A stretch of 15,146 bases of DNA from Cladosporium sp. IMV 00045. Lineage: Eukaryota > Ascomycota > Dothideomycetes > Cladosporiales > Cladosporiaceae. Made by a program: the position numbers and the translations under genes. Of this stretch, positions 7,655-15,146 are shown one piece after another (the stretch's first letter is position 1; every line of letters starts with the position of its first letter). The stretch is taken from NCBI GenBank assembly GCA_001931905.2, contig MSJI02000047.1, positions 1 to 15,146 of the forward strand, read 5' to 3'. The notes beneath the pieces are model-generated. The model was not told the origin of the DNA, did not search any database, and saw only the letters and a list, made by a program, of their open reading frames with translations.

Positions 7655-8531
7655 ATGTCTTCCTCCGAAGGCAAGTCCTACGACGCCGTGTCGCGCGCCA
7701 AAGACAACATCAAGCGCGGAATCAAGGAACCCAGCTACATCGGAACCGCCTGCTTCATCGGATCACGCGCTCTTGATCCCTTCCTTCAATATGGCATCCT
7801 CGCAAAAGGCTTCGGCGGCAATGTTATCGAAAAGGTCGGTGGTAAGGTCCTACCGCAAGGCCCAGCTCTCATCACCAACACGCCGCTCGACGGCTTGCTT
7901 GGTCTGAGCCCATACCGGTCCATCATCTTCGGCATGTCCGTCGGAAGCATGTTGAAGCAGAACATCCACTGCGCGACCATCATGCAGGAGCAGATGCCGC
8001 CGAATGCCGGCCTTCTGATTGGCGCCTTCAACGCTGTCTTCAACTCTCTCAACTCGCTCTTCTTCGTCTGCGCCCAAACTTCCGCCTCCGCCAACGGCGA
8101 GAGCTTCCCTCAGACTCCATTGATCGTCGGCTCGTCGCTGTACGCTGTCGGCATGGCGTTGGAGTTCGGCTCTGAGATCCAAAGGCACGTTTTCAAGAAA
8201 GACCCCAAGAACAAGGGCAAGGTATACGAGGGTGGCTTGTTCGGTCTGAGCAGACACGTCAACTACTTGGGATACACGCTTTGGCGCACCGGCTACGCGA
8301 TCGCCTCTGGCGGTTGGACCTGGGGTGCTGTGGTTGCTTCTTTCTTCGTCTGGGACTTCAACTTCCGCGCCATTCCGGTCCTGCAACATTACCTCGAGGA
8401 AAAGGTGAGTAACTACGCAAACACTATGAGGTGACCGCTGGAAGAAACATGCTGACGAATCATAGTACGGTGACAAGTATGAGCACTACAAGCAAGCTGT
8501 GCCATACAAGTTTGTGCCATACGTTTACTAG
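7655..8531 (+). CDS. DUF1295 / steroid 5-alpha-reductase C-terminal-like membrane protein, 271 aa (one intron)
   Basis: The spliced product joins 7655-8404 and 8466-8531 (phase 0), giving 250 plus 21 residues. It is a polytopic membrane protein with hydrophobic stretches near residues 30-52, 86-100, 116-140, 155-170 and 203-236. The C-terminal half carries the family signature region GLFGLSRHVNYLGYTLWRTG (about 194-213), corresponding to the SRHPNYxGE motif of DUF1295, steroid reductase and isoprenylcysteine methyltransferase relatives. Exon 2 supplies the usual ending, YEHYKQAVPYKFVPYVY. Without splicing the protein would end after VSNYANTMR and lose this conserved tail. The ATG follows a pyrimidine-rich leader. 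Relatives act in the ER or other membranes on sterols, fatty acyl chains or prenyl groups using NADPH or S-adenosylmethionine. The substrate here is unknown, and the Pro to Val and Glu to Tyr changes in the motif make catalysis uncertain. Confidence 0.85.
8405..8465 (+). other. Spliceosomal intron (61 nt) in the DUF1295 gene
   Basis: The intron starts GTGAGT, has a branch-point-like CTGAC at 8452-8456 and ends CATAG. It sits between codons (phase 0). Removing it joins LEEK to YGDKYEHYKQ and restores the conserved C-terminus, while reading through reaches a stop at 8432-8434. Confidence 0.9.
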
Positions 8532-8884
8532 ATTGGCTGCGTGTGTGGTTTGCTGGCATGGCCACGCGGTGCGATTGCTGCTCATGAGTTACGTGTAAAT
8601 ACCCCTGCTTCACCCTATGTACTGCTGAAGTCATAATATCTTGGAGACCACGCGACCCATTATGATGTCTTCTCACCGAACAGCGCGTCTTTTCTGACGT
8701 GATAGTACGTTGACTTGACAATGCAGACGCGCCAGTGAACGATCATTTCTTTGGTTCTCGTGGCCTATAAATTCATGCTACTTTCCTCTCCTCTCCTTTG
8801 CCTTTTCTAACCATTAAAAATCCATCCACGCCTTCAATATCGACCACACACACACACTTCGTCACAGTTGATATAACAACTCCG
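8532..8884. other. Intergenic: DUF1295 3' region and promoter of the 536-aa protein
   Basis: The first part should be the 3' UTR of the DUF1295 gene. The second part is a clear promoter with a TATA box at 8766, a CT-rich tract at 8780-8800 where transcription probably begins, and a CA dinucleotide run at 8845-8857 in the leader. No gene or RNA was seen. Confidence 0.55.
8766..8772 (+). promoter_or_regulatory. TATA box of the 536-aa hypothetical gene
   Basis: TATAAAT lies 119 nt upstream of the ATG at 8885 and just before a CT-rich tract typical of fungal transcription start regions. This places the start site near 8795-8805 and supports 8885 as the first ATG of the message. Confidence 0.6.
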
Positions 8885-10495
8885 ATGGCATTCTACGACC
8901 GCAGAGATCCGCTCGACGGCAAGATACCCTCCTGCGTCTACAATCGCGCCACGGGACTTCTGTACTATACATCAGGCAGAAAATACCTCTGTCTGGACCA
9001 GAAGCTCCAGCTGAAAATGTACGATGCTCGCATTTGCTATCACGATACCAAGGGCATGGATGAAGTCCTGCCCGACCTCTTCGTCAGTCGGAGCGGACAT
9101 CCAAGGAGCCTCGACCGGCACGCCATCGATCAAGAGAACAGGAGGGTTCGAAGGCTGATAGAAGATCAAGAGATCTTGGATCGCTTGCGTGAAAGGGACA
9201 GGCGGAAAATCATGGGCCGCTTCCTCTCTGTCCGAGACCTTCCTAAAAGTGATGAGCTCTCTGACCGATTTCCTGGCTCTGACGATCCCCTTCCAGGCCC
9301 ATCCAGGGCGGCCAACTTTTCGAAGACACCTGGTTTGGGTGGCTCATATTCTTGTCCTTCTCGCGCCGTCTCCCCGCCATCGTTTGAACGTGCCGGCTCC
9401 TTCCAGAGACCCGATACCCAGCGCACGCCAGTCAACCGCAAAACCTGGAATTTTTGGCAGAGCCCACCAGATCATAGCGCTCGACCTACTCAACGCGCTT
9501 CCTCTCCTCAGGATCTCAAGAGTTCGCCGCGTTTCACTGATAAGAATGGAGTTGAGGACTTCAATGTTTGTAAAATCGGCAAAACCACCCAGGGGTCTCA
9601 CCACCGCGATGCCTTTTCCGCAGTGCACAACCTCCTCCGCGATCTTCGCGATAAGGAGCCAGGCCACAACTACGATCACATGGACGACAGCGTCATCGCC
9701 TGGGGCACCATTCCGCGTGGCTGCGATTGGACTTTCAGCACCAATAATCGCTTGACTCTCAAGCCGAACGGTCTAACACCACTCCAAGAAGAGTGGAGTT
9801 GGACCTTCCCCATTTTCTTCTGCGGCCTCGACTACACCTCCATAGAAGTCTTCTTTCCCCTGGACGAAGAGACAATCGCTGAACTCGCCAACGACCCTCT
9901 GCGGGTGCTGCACATCCGGCTTGCTGCCGTTGACAGAGGGTATCCCAACAACCCTGCTAACGCCTCGAATGCCGACATGGCTGAGAGTCGTCGAGTTGTG
10001 CTCGCAGAGCTAAGGCGTAGAGGCTTCGTCGAACGCACTCAGGCAGTGCAGTTCTCTGGCCTCCCTACTGCCCATTCTGCTCCCACTGGGGCATCGGGCA
10101 GTGAGACCTCTGCTCCCCTTCGACCTAGCGCACTTGCCTTCCAGCCTGCGCCTCGAGCCTGCGAGCCAAGGTCTAAACCTCGGTCACGGCAGTTCTCGAG
10201 CGAGCTCGACGCGCTGACGACGCAATATGAGCCGCGGGGTGTCAAGAACGATGCGACAAAGTCGAAGGGAAAAGGCAAGGCTCGCGCCTTTGAGCCCCAG
10301 CTGCGTCATCCTAACGGCTCCGATACTGAGTCCCTCCCGCCCCATCGCGAGGCCAAGCTCGATAACCCGGTTTTGACGCCTGAGACGCGCTCAATCAGAT
10401 CTGAGAGCCCCAGCTCGGCCGGTGAGGGCTCCAGTGGATCGAGAATCGAGAACATCTTCGACCAGGAGGGTTCTGTGAAGGGAGACAAGGTTTGA
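8885..10495 (+). CDS. Hypothetical protein, 536 aa, with a possible folded core and disordered flanks
   Basis: I do not recognise this protein. The frame is open from 8798, but that point is a TTG inside the leader, so the first ATG at 8885 is the start (MAFYDRRDPLDGKIPSCVYN). The N-terminal ~65 residues look folded (YNRATGLLYYTSGRKYLCLD). A charged, likely helical or coiled-coil segment spans about 75-112 (QENRRVRRLIEDQEILDRLR). Residues ~115-220 are Pro/Ser/Arg-rich and probably disordered. A second ordered block lies at ~222-385 (FNVCKIGKTTQG, then DDSVIAWGTIPRGCDWTF, then FPIFFCGLDYTSIEVFFPLD and a helix rich in Arg/Glu). The last ~150 residues are again disordered, with Lys/Gly-rich KSKGKGKARAF. 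There is no signal peptide, membrane segment or catalytic motif I can name. The composition would suit a nuclear or cytoplasmic scaffold or regulatory protein, which is only inference. Confidence 0.75.
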   Translation: MAFYDRRDPLDGKIPSCVYNRATGLLYYTSGRKYLCLDQKLQLKMYDARICYHDTKGMDEVLPDLFVSRSGHPRSLDRHAIDQENRRVRRLIEDQEILDRLRERDRRKIMGRFLSVRDLPKSDELSDRFPGSDDPLPGPSRAANFSKTPGLGGSYSCPSRAVSPPSFERAGSFQRPDTQRTPVNRKTWNFWQSPPDHSARPTQRASSPQDLKSSPRFTDKNGVEDFNVCKIGKTTQGSHHRDAFSAVHNLLRDLRDKEPGHNYDHMDDSVIAWGTIPRGCDWTFSTNNRLTLKPNGLTPLQEEWSWTFPIFFCGLDYTSIEVFFPLDEETIAELANDPLRVLHIRLAAVDRGYPNNPANASNADMAESRRVVLAELRRRGFVERTQAVQFSGLPTAHSAPTGASGSETSAPLRPSALAFQPAPRACEPRSKPRSRQFSSELDALTTQYEPRGVKNDATKSKGKGKARAFEPQLRHPNGSDTESLPPHREAKLDNPVLTPETRSIRSESPSSAGEGSSGSRIENIFDQEGSVKGDKV

Positions 10496-10773
10496 GATAT
10501 CTAGGGAATGGGACTTGGCTTCGATGTCTCATGATGGATTAGCTTTGGTATCATACAATAGCTTTGGTGTTTGCGGATGGTAGTGTTAGTGCTCCGGATC
10601 TTATTTCTTGTATGTGGGCATGTACAGTCATTCATTACTTTGTATTCTCACGTCATGTCAGTCCTCCAAACGTTCATAAGATCGCTGCAAAAGCGTTTTC
10701 TCGCTGTAACCCATTCATATTCTCATATCTCAATTTGATTAATCGCTCCTTCAATGTGCATTGCAAGTAACCC

Positions 10774-10779
10774 AATAAA
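10774..10779 (+). terminator. Candidate polyadenylation signal AATAAA
   Basis: AATAAA lies 279 nt after the stop codon of the 536-aa gene, in AT-rich sequence with TGTA-type elements upstream (near 10609-10625). It would give a 3' UTR of about 300 nt. Fungal poly(A) signals are degenerate, so this is only a candidate. Confidence 0.35.
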
Positions 10780-10816
10780 ATCCGAAAACACATGAACCTC
10801 TATCAAGACACAAATG

Positions 10817-10833
10817 AAAAAAAAAAAAAAAAA
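10817..10833. repeat. Homopolymer run of 17 A
   Basis: There are seventeen consecutive A on the plus strand, 29 nt beyond the BCS1-like stop codon. On the minus strand it is a T-run in that gene's 3' UTR. It is probably simple slippage sequence, and its exact length may vary with sequencing. Confidence 0.9.
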
Positions 10834-10861
10834 TCCAAATTATTACTTTTGCCTCCACTCC

Positions 10862-12850
10862 CTATTTGCTCTCTTCATCATCCTCGTCATCCTCATCATC
10901 CAACCCCTCCTCCTTTCTCCTCTTCTTCTCCTTCTCCTCGAGCATCCCATCCCTCCACTCCCGCACAGTCTCCACAGCCACTTTTGGAGAATTCTTATAC
11001 CGCATGAGATGGTTCTGAATCTCAGCTGGCGTAAACGTATCGTCCGGGATGAAACTCGCAAATCTCTCCGCCAAACCATCCAAATCACCACCATCTACAA
11101 CAGCGCCATTGGTCTCGGGTTTCAGCGGCTCGTGCTTCGCGGATCCATTCGCGACTTTCTGAGCGCCATTGGCGAGTTTCCCAGACGGTTTGAAAGCTTC
11201 AGCGCTATCATCGTGCTCGTCATCAACACGATACATCCTGACGAACAGCTCCTTGACCTCCTCGCGCATGGCGAGGCTGAACCCGACTTTTCTATCGACT
11301 CTGCCTGGTCGAACGAGCGCGGCGTCGAGTTTGTCCGGGTGGTTGGTGGTCATGATGAGAACTCTGCCTTCGTGCGAAGCGACGCCGTCGATGGCGTTGA
11401 GAAGGCCAGAGAGCGAGATGCCTGTGCCGACTTTTTCGCCCGGCACACCTGTGCCTGGCGCCGGGGCGACTGGGCCTCTTCGACCATTGCGGGCTCGGGC
11501 GGCTGGTTTTTGGGTGTTTTGGGCTGATGTGGTGAGGGTTTTGAGCTCCTTCGCTAAGTCTGCGAGGGTGTATGATTCTGCAGCCGTGGATGCTGCGGCT
11601 TTGCTCTTCTCGTTCGAGTCGCCGTTCTTCCCATCCGCTTTCTCGCCCACGGTCTTCTTCTTTTCTTGGCCATCCCCACTCTGCTCGCCTTTCTGCTTCT
11701 TCGCAGCTTTCTTCTTCTCGCCCTCCTTTTCCTTCCCCTCTTCCCCCTCCTCTCTCACCAACCCCGCAGCATCCACATCCTCCAACAAAACCACACACCT
11801 CCTCGGCAGCGCATTAAAAAGCGACATGAGATCCGCCTCCGTCAGCGTCGGCTCCTGCAAGCTCAACGCATGCACATCCAGCCCGAACAGACCCGCCAGC
11901 GCAAAGCTCAGCGAAGTCTTGCCCGTGCCCGGCGGGCCGTGGAAGAGGTAGCCACGCCTGTACGGGATGCCACGGCGAGCGTACCAGCCCGCGCTGGACG
12001 GGTGCAGGAACTCGTTCATGTCCTCGATGATGGCGGTTTTCTGCTCTGCGGCGAGGATGACGGTGCTCAGAGGCCGGCTGGTGCGGGAGGCGGTTCTGTA
12101 CCAGCTGCCGCCGTAGCGGCCTCCGATCGACGGGTGGCGAATGGTCGTGATGTGGCGCTTTCGCTCGATGCTGGCGATTTTCACGTCGTGAAGTAGCTTT
12201 TGGATTGGAAGGGTTGAGCGCCCGAGGCAGTCGACTTGCAGGTAGTCATCGGAGGCCTGGGTTCGAGACCAGTTGATTTGCACGCTTTGTTGTGGCGGGC
12301 GGCGGGAGCGTTTGAGGATGAAGGGTTGGCCGGCATGCCAGAAGATATGTCGGCCGTAGTATGGTTCGTAGCGAGGTGGGGTGCGGGCAGACCATTTCTT
12401 GTAGTCGAAGAGGCCGGAGGCTGAGAGGGTCTCTGAGGGAGAGGTTGCGATTGCATCGGCTTCCTCGTCATCATCTGCCTGGCTGCCGCGTGGAGTTTTG
12501 GCTCGAAGATTGCGGTGATTTGTCGTACTGTTGCGAGCGTCGAGCCAGGTCATCAGCATGTCGAAGATGTCGTCTCCGTCTTCGATGTAGACTGAGGACA
12601 TGAAGAGATAGCGGAATGTGGCTTCTATCTGATCAAAGAGGTACATGCCACCTTTGGTGATTGCAAGGACGATAGCACCGGCCGTGACAATGATGGAGAT
12701 GTCTATTCCTAGAAATACCTGGGCGTAATGCGAAATGATGCTATAGCCCGGTAGCAGGGTGTTGAGAACATTTGGGGAGAACTCAGGGCTGGCATTTCGG
12801 GTGTTGTTGTTTTGGTCAACAGAGGGAAATTTTCGTAGTAGGCCATCCAT
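10862..12850 (-). CDS. BCS1-like AAA ATPase, 662 aa, with a large charged insert
   Basis: This is an intronless frame for an AAA protein of the BCS1 group, whose founding member is the mitochondrial inner-membrane chaperone that translocates the Rieske protein into complex III. One hydrophobic segment lies at about residues 51-72 (ISIIVTAGAIVLAITKGGMYLF), followed by a BCS1 N-terminal domain to ~265. The AAA core has Walker A GPPGTGKTS (305-313), Walker B VVLLEDVD (353-360), sensor 1 MTTNH (500-504) and the arginine-finger region RPGRVDRK (514-521). Between Walker B and sensor 1 lies a Lys/Glu-rich insert (~364-478), and the protein ends in an acidic tail (DDEDDEDDEESK). Yeast Bcs1 is about 456 residues, so the extra length is mainly the insert and the tail. 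Filamentous fungi carry several such paralogues, and this one need not be the Rieske chaperone. The ATG at 12850 follows a TATA box by about 60 nt. Confidence 0.9.
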   Translation of the reverse strand: MDGLLRKFPSVDQNNNTRNASPEFSPNVLNTLLPGYSIISHYAQVFLGIDISIIVTAGAIVLAITKGGMYLFDQIEATFRYLFMSSVYIEDGDDIFDMLMTWLDARNSTTNHRNLRAKTPRGSQADDDEEADAIATSPSETLSASGLFDYKKWSARTPPRYEPYYGRHIFWHAGQPFILKRSRRPPQQSVQINWSRTQASDDYLQVDCLGRSTLPIQKLLHDVKIASIERKRHITTIRHPSIGGRYGGSWYRTASRTSRPLSTVILAAEQKTAIIEDMNEFLHPSSAGWYARRGIPYRRGYLFHGPPGTGKTSLSFALAGLFGLDVHALSLQEPTLTEADLMSLFNALPRRCVVLLEDVDAAGLVREEGEEGKEKEGEKKKAAKKQKGEQSGDGQEKKKTVGEKADGKNGDSNEKSKAAASTAAESYTLADLAKELKTLTTSAQNTQKPAARARNGRRGPVAPAPGTGVPGEKVGTGISLSGLLNAIDGVASHEGRVLIMTTNHPDKLDAALVRPGRVDRKVGFSLAMREEVKELFVRMYRVDDEHDDSAEAFKPSGKLANGAQKVANGSAKHEPLKPETNGAVVDGGDLDGLAERFASFIPDDTFTPAEIQNHLMRYKNSPKVAVETVREWRDGMLEEKEKKRRKEEGLDDEDDEDDEESK

Positions 12851-14490
12851 GATGATGAGGTAGTCTTTTTGATGGTTCGATTTTGAAAAGAAAGAGGTCT
12901 TCCTGGTGTTTCTTTATAGCCTTTTCTCTCGCTCCGGTCAATGATAATAGCCAACAAGAACTATGTCCTACACCTCTTCCCGGCCTAGCAGGTCAGCGGC
13001 GCTATTCACAGCAGCCTGATGCAAGCTTCCTGAGTATTGAAGATCGGGCGTATTCAGCCTTGTGTTCAATAAAGTATCCAATCTGTGACCAGCACCGCTC
13101 TCCAGGAAACGATGTCGGTTTAATAACAAAGTAGGGACTGAAGTTGACTTTAAGCTTGATGGGATCCCCAAACTTTCGCCACTCAATCGCCACTACACTT
13201 CTTCAGCGCTTCGTAAGTCGTTGCCTAATTCCTGACTCACCCAAAATTCACTTCCTGAAATCGATTATACCTGCTTCAAGCTCTCAGAAAACCTGCACGT
13301 GAAGTCCACCAGTCTGCTTCTTCGCTCTGCTTTGTGCCGCAGCCACTCCACCAGAGCTAGATTGATCATCAGGCAGGAGGCAGCAGCGTGTACGCATTGA
13401 GACGCGTGTGCGTTTGTCAAGAAGGTGTGGTGTGGGCACCATTACCGGTGAAGAAATGCGAGGCGGACACGGCTTGTTGCGAGCTCACGAACGGTCGTTC
13501 TTCATAAGGTTTGGGGGCCAGAGAGAGTGAAGATATCAGGCGCAATGAGGCTCAATAAATGGTGAGATCAGGCTGAGCGACGCAGACACAAGCAGTCGTG
13601 GCGGGCAATGAGTTGCTCTTTCGACTATTCGCAGATAGGCAGGCGGGAAGAATCACAGTAATGGTTTGCTTACTCTCCGATTTCAAGCACGAAGCTAGCT
13701 CGATCGAGAAATGTGAAGCAATCACACGAACGAACAACGACCAAGATACCAAACGAGGCTGAGGGCGTTGATCAAAGTCGAGCCTCTTATACACAAGGTT
13801 GTAGCTCCCAGATATCAGCGCGGAATAGCCTCTCCGTCTCATCAAACCGTCAAACTACCACAAACCTCAACACTGGGAACATGAAGCAAAGCAAACACTA
13901 TGAATCGATTCTGAAAGATCAAATTGCGGTAAACACACGAAAGCGTACGAGGATATATATGAGAAAAGAAAAAAAAAACCAACTGTGGATAATCAACAGA
14001 CCAAAAAGAAATAAGAAATAAACGTCCTCGACTCGTTTCGGGTTTTTCAACCAAAAAGAAAAAGACAATTCGCGCCCTTCCCAGATGATGAATGCCCCCA
14101 GCCATGAAGGGTATATGATTTTTCGTCGCAATTGCTTTCTGTACACAAAGATTTTGGAGAAGTTTTCTTGCTTATTGGAGAACGGTTGATTTGGCATTCC
14201 GCAGGGAGCCTGCCCCTGCGATGACGAAAAGTTTTTTGGTTCGATGGTTGATTGGGTTTCTTATGGGAGCGAGAAGAGCGCAAAGAATCTTCCCTTTATG
14301 GAAAAGAAGCTGTTTGGTTTTGTTTTTTCGATGAATGGATCTGCTGCTGCCCCGAATTCGTCATGAAAAGAGGTCCACCGCCGCCAGGAAAGGTGGAGGG
14401 GGAAAGAAGGTACGCCGGTTATAAATGCTTTGAGGGATATGTATTTGATGGGTTCGGATGTCGTTGTCGTCAAATGCTGCGCGAAAGCAT
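12851..14490. other. Long gene-free stretch between two minus-strand genes
   Basis: This 1,640-bp stretch holds the BCS1-like promoter at its left end and the DUF1996 3' UTR at its right end. I find no convincing coding sequence on either strand. Open frames of 60-160 codons exist, for example 13713-14021 (+), 13552-13845 (-) and 14252-14740 (+), but their composition is low-complexity or they overlap the DUF1996 gene antisense. Purine-rich A-tracts lie at about 13960-14070. An ACGCGT (MluI-box-like) word is at 13402-13407. No tRNA, repeat family or transposon was recognised. Confidence 0.5.
12912..12918 (-). promoter_or_regulatory. TATA box of the BCS1-like gene
   Basis: TATAAAG on the minus strand lies 61 nt upstream of the ATG at 12850 and would put the start site about 30 nt before the start codon. 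The leader between is A-rich with no earlier ATG. Confidence 0.5.
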
Positions 14491-15146
14491 TTACAGACGG
14501 GCACCGCCGTGGCGCTTGTGGTTGTGGAGGTGGCGGCGGTACTGCTCGGCGCCCTTGGAGGCGGTGGCGGTGACAGTGACGTCCTCCTCCACAATGGCGA
14601 TCTCGAGGACCTCGCCGTTCTCGGTGACGTACTTGGTGGAGACGACGTTGCTGCCGGAGTTGTCTCTGGCGTTGTCGAGGGAAGGAGCGGCGGTGACGGA
14701 GGCAGCAGCGATCTTGGAGTCCTCGGTGGAGGAGCCGTAGGAGTCAGCGCTCTTGGAGTCCTTCTTGTCGTCGCCACCGAAGAGAGCAGAGGAGGCCTTG
14801 TCAAGGAGACCCTCGGTAGACTTGCTGGAGGAGCTAGAGCTGGACTTGCTAGCGTAGCCGGAAGGCTTAGACTTGGAAGAGCCAGTCTCGTGGGCGTCGC
14901 GGCCGACGCAAGGGTATTGGGTAGCGTCCTCAGGGCCGTACTGCATGGGGACACCGAGAGGGATACCGTCCTGAACGCTCATGACGTCCTCGTCAGCGAG
15001 AACCTCGGGCATGTCGAAGTGGCACTGGCTGGCCTTGCTCTCGTCCTGGATGGTGAACAGAGAGCAGTCCTCAATGCGTCCGGAGGGGTTCTGGCAGGTG
15101 TCGAGAGCGTTCTGGAGGAACTCCTCAGACTTCCAGCCCATGATGA
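14491..15146 (-). CDS. DUF1996 family secreted protein, C-terminal part (5' truncated by window edge)
   Basis: The last ~217 residues of a fungal DUF1996 protein. The frame is open at the right edge, where Ile precedes MGWKSEEFLQNALDTC, which matches the end of the DUF1996 domain, so the Met at 15141 is internal and the true start lies right of the window. The domain remnant carries four cysteines (16, 26, 40 and 78 counting from that Met). After it comes a Ser/Lys-rich, probably glycosylated linker (about 88-145), then a short beta-like stretch (YVTENGEVLEIAIVEEDVTV) and a basic end (YRRHLHNHKRHGGARL). There is no C-terminal hydrophobic GPI signal, so a soluble secreted or wall-bound form is likelier. 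DUF1996 has no assigned biochemical role. Codons are strongly C-ending and biased compared with neighbours (GAC, AAG, GTC, CTC, TCC), suggesting high expression. Confidence 0.85.
   Translation of the reverse strand, partial: IMGWKSEEFLQNALDTCQNPSGRIEDCSLFTIQDESKASQCHFDMPEVLADEDVMSVQDGIPLGVPMQYGPEDATQYPCVGRDAHETGSSKSKPSGYASKSSSSSSSKSTEGLLDKASSALFGGDDKKDSKSADSYGSSTEDSKIAAASVTAAPSLDNARDNSGSNVVSTKYVTENGEVLEIAIVEEDVTVTATASKGAEQYRRHLHNHKRHGGARL

Larger units (their letters stand above)
10496..10861. other. Intergenic between convergent genes
   Basis: This 366-bp AT-rich stretch lies between the stops of the 536-aa gene (+) and the BCS1-like gene (-). It holds a candidate polyadenylation signal and a 17-A run, both listed separately. 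No gene seen. Confidence 0.5.

Noticed and set aside
8798..8884. Extension of the 536-aa protein by 29 codons
   Set aside because: The first codon would be TTG, and the stretch holds the CT-rich and CA-repeat leader just downstream of the TATA box.
10814..11951. Long plus-strand open frames (237 and 260 codons) opposite the BCS1-like gene
   Set aside because: They lie antisense to a well-supported AAA ATPase. Their Ser, Phe, Leu and Pro-rich composition is what the complement of Lys/Glu-rich codons produces.
12242..12256. A tRNA B-box-like word, GGTTCGAGACC
   Set aside because: It lies within BCS1-like coding sequence (encoding SRTQ on the other strand), and I see no matching A box, acceptor stem or anticodon arm around it.
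13713..14021. Plus-strand 102-codon frame in the long intergenic stretch
   Set aside because: It is low-complexity, Lys/Asn/Thr-rich, with no domain, and its A-rich end fits UTR or spacer sequence better than a gene.

Overview
The window looks like nuclear DNA of a filamentous ascomycete (Pezizomycotina). Genes are nearly intron-free, the one intron I can support is 61 nt with GTGAGT, CTGAC and TAG signals, coding regions are moderately GC-rich, and the families are typical of these fungi: an Xrn1 with an RGG tail, a DUF1996 secreted protein, a BCS1-like AAA ATPase with a large insert, and a second ATP-dependent ligase. Dothideomycetes is my best guess for the class, but that is a judgement from protein style and not proof.

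Layout from left to right: the 3' two-thirds or so of xrn1 (1-2363, +, cut by the left edge); an ATP-dependent DNA ligase-like gene (2959-5892, +); a small secreted protein gene (6235-6636, -), convergent with the ligase; a 1.0-kb divergent promoter region; a DUF1295/steroid reductase-like membrane protein gene with one intron (7655-8531, +); a 536-residue protein I do not recognise (8885-10495, +); a BCS1-like AAA ATPase gene (10862-12850, -), convergent with it; a 1.6-kb gene-free stretch; and the 3' part of a DUF1996 secreted protein gene (14491-15146, -, cut by the right edge).

The genes do not form an obvious pathway. They cover mRNA decay, DNA end joining or repair, secretion, lipid or sterol membrane enzymology and organelle AAA chaperoning, and the order looks like ordinary fungal gene order rather than a cluster. 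I see no secondary-metabolite cluster, transposon, CRISPR array, tRNA or rRNA. The items most worth a second look are the ligase (nucleotidyltransferase motif I ends in Tyr instead of Arg, with an extra C-terminal domain and an overlapping upstream ORF), the unrecognised 536-residue protein, the small secreted protein, and the charged insert in the BCS1-like ATPase. I did not find convincing evidence of a wholly new system.
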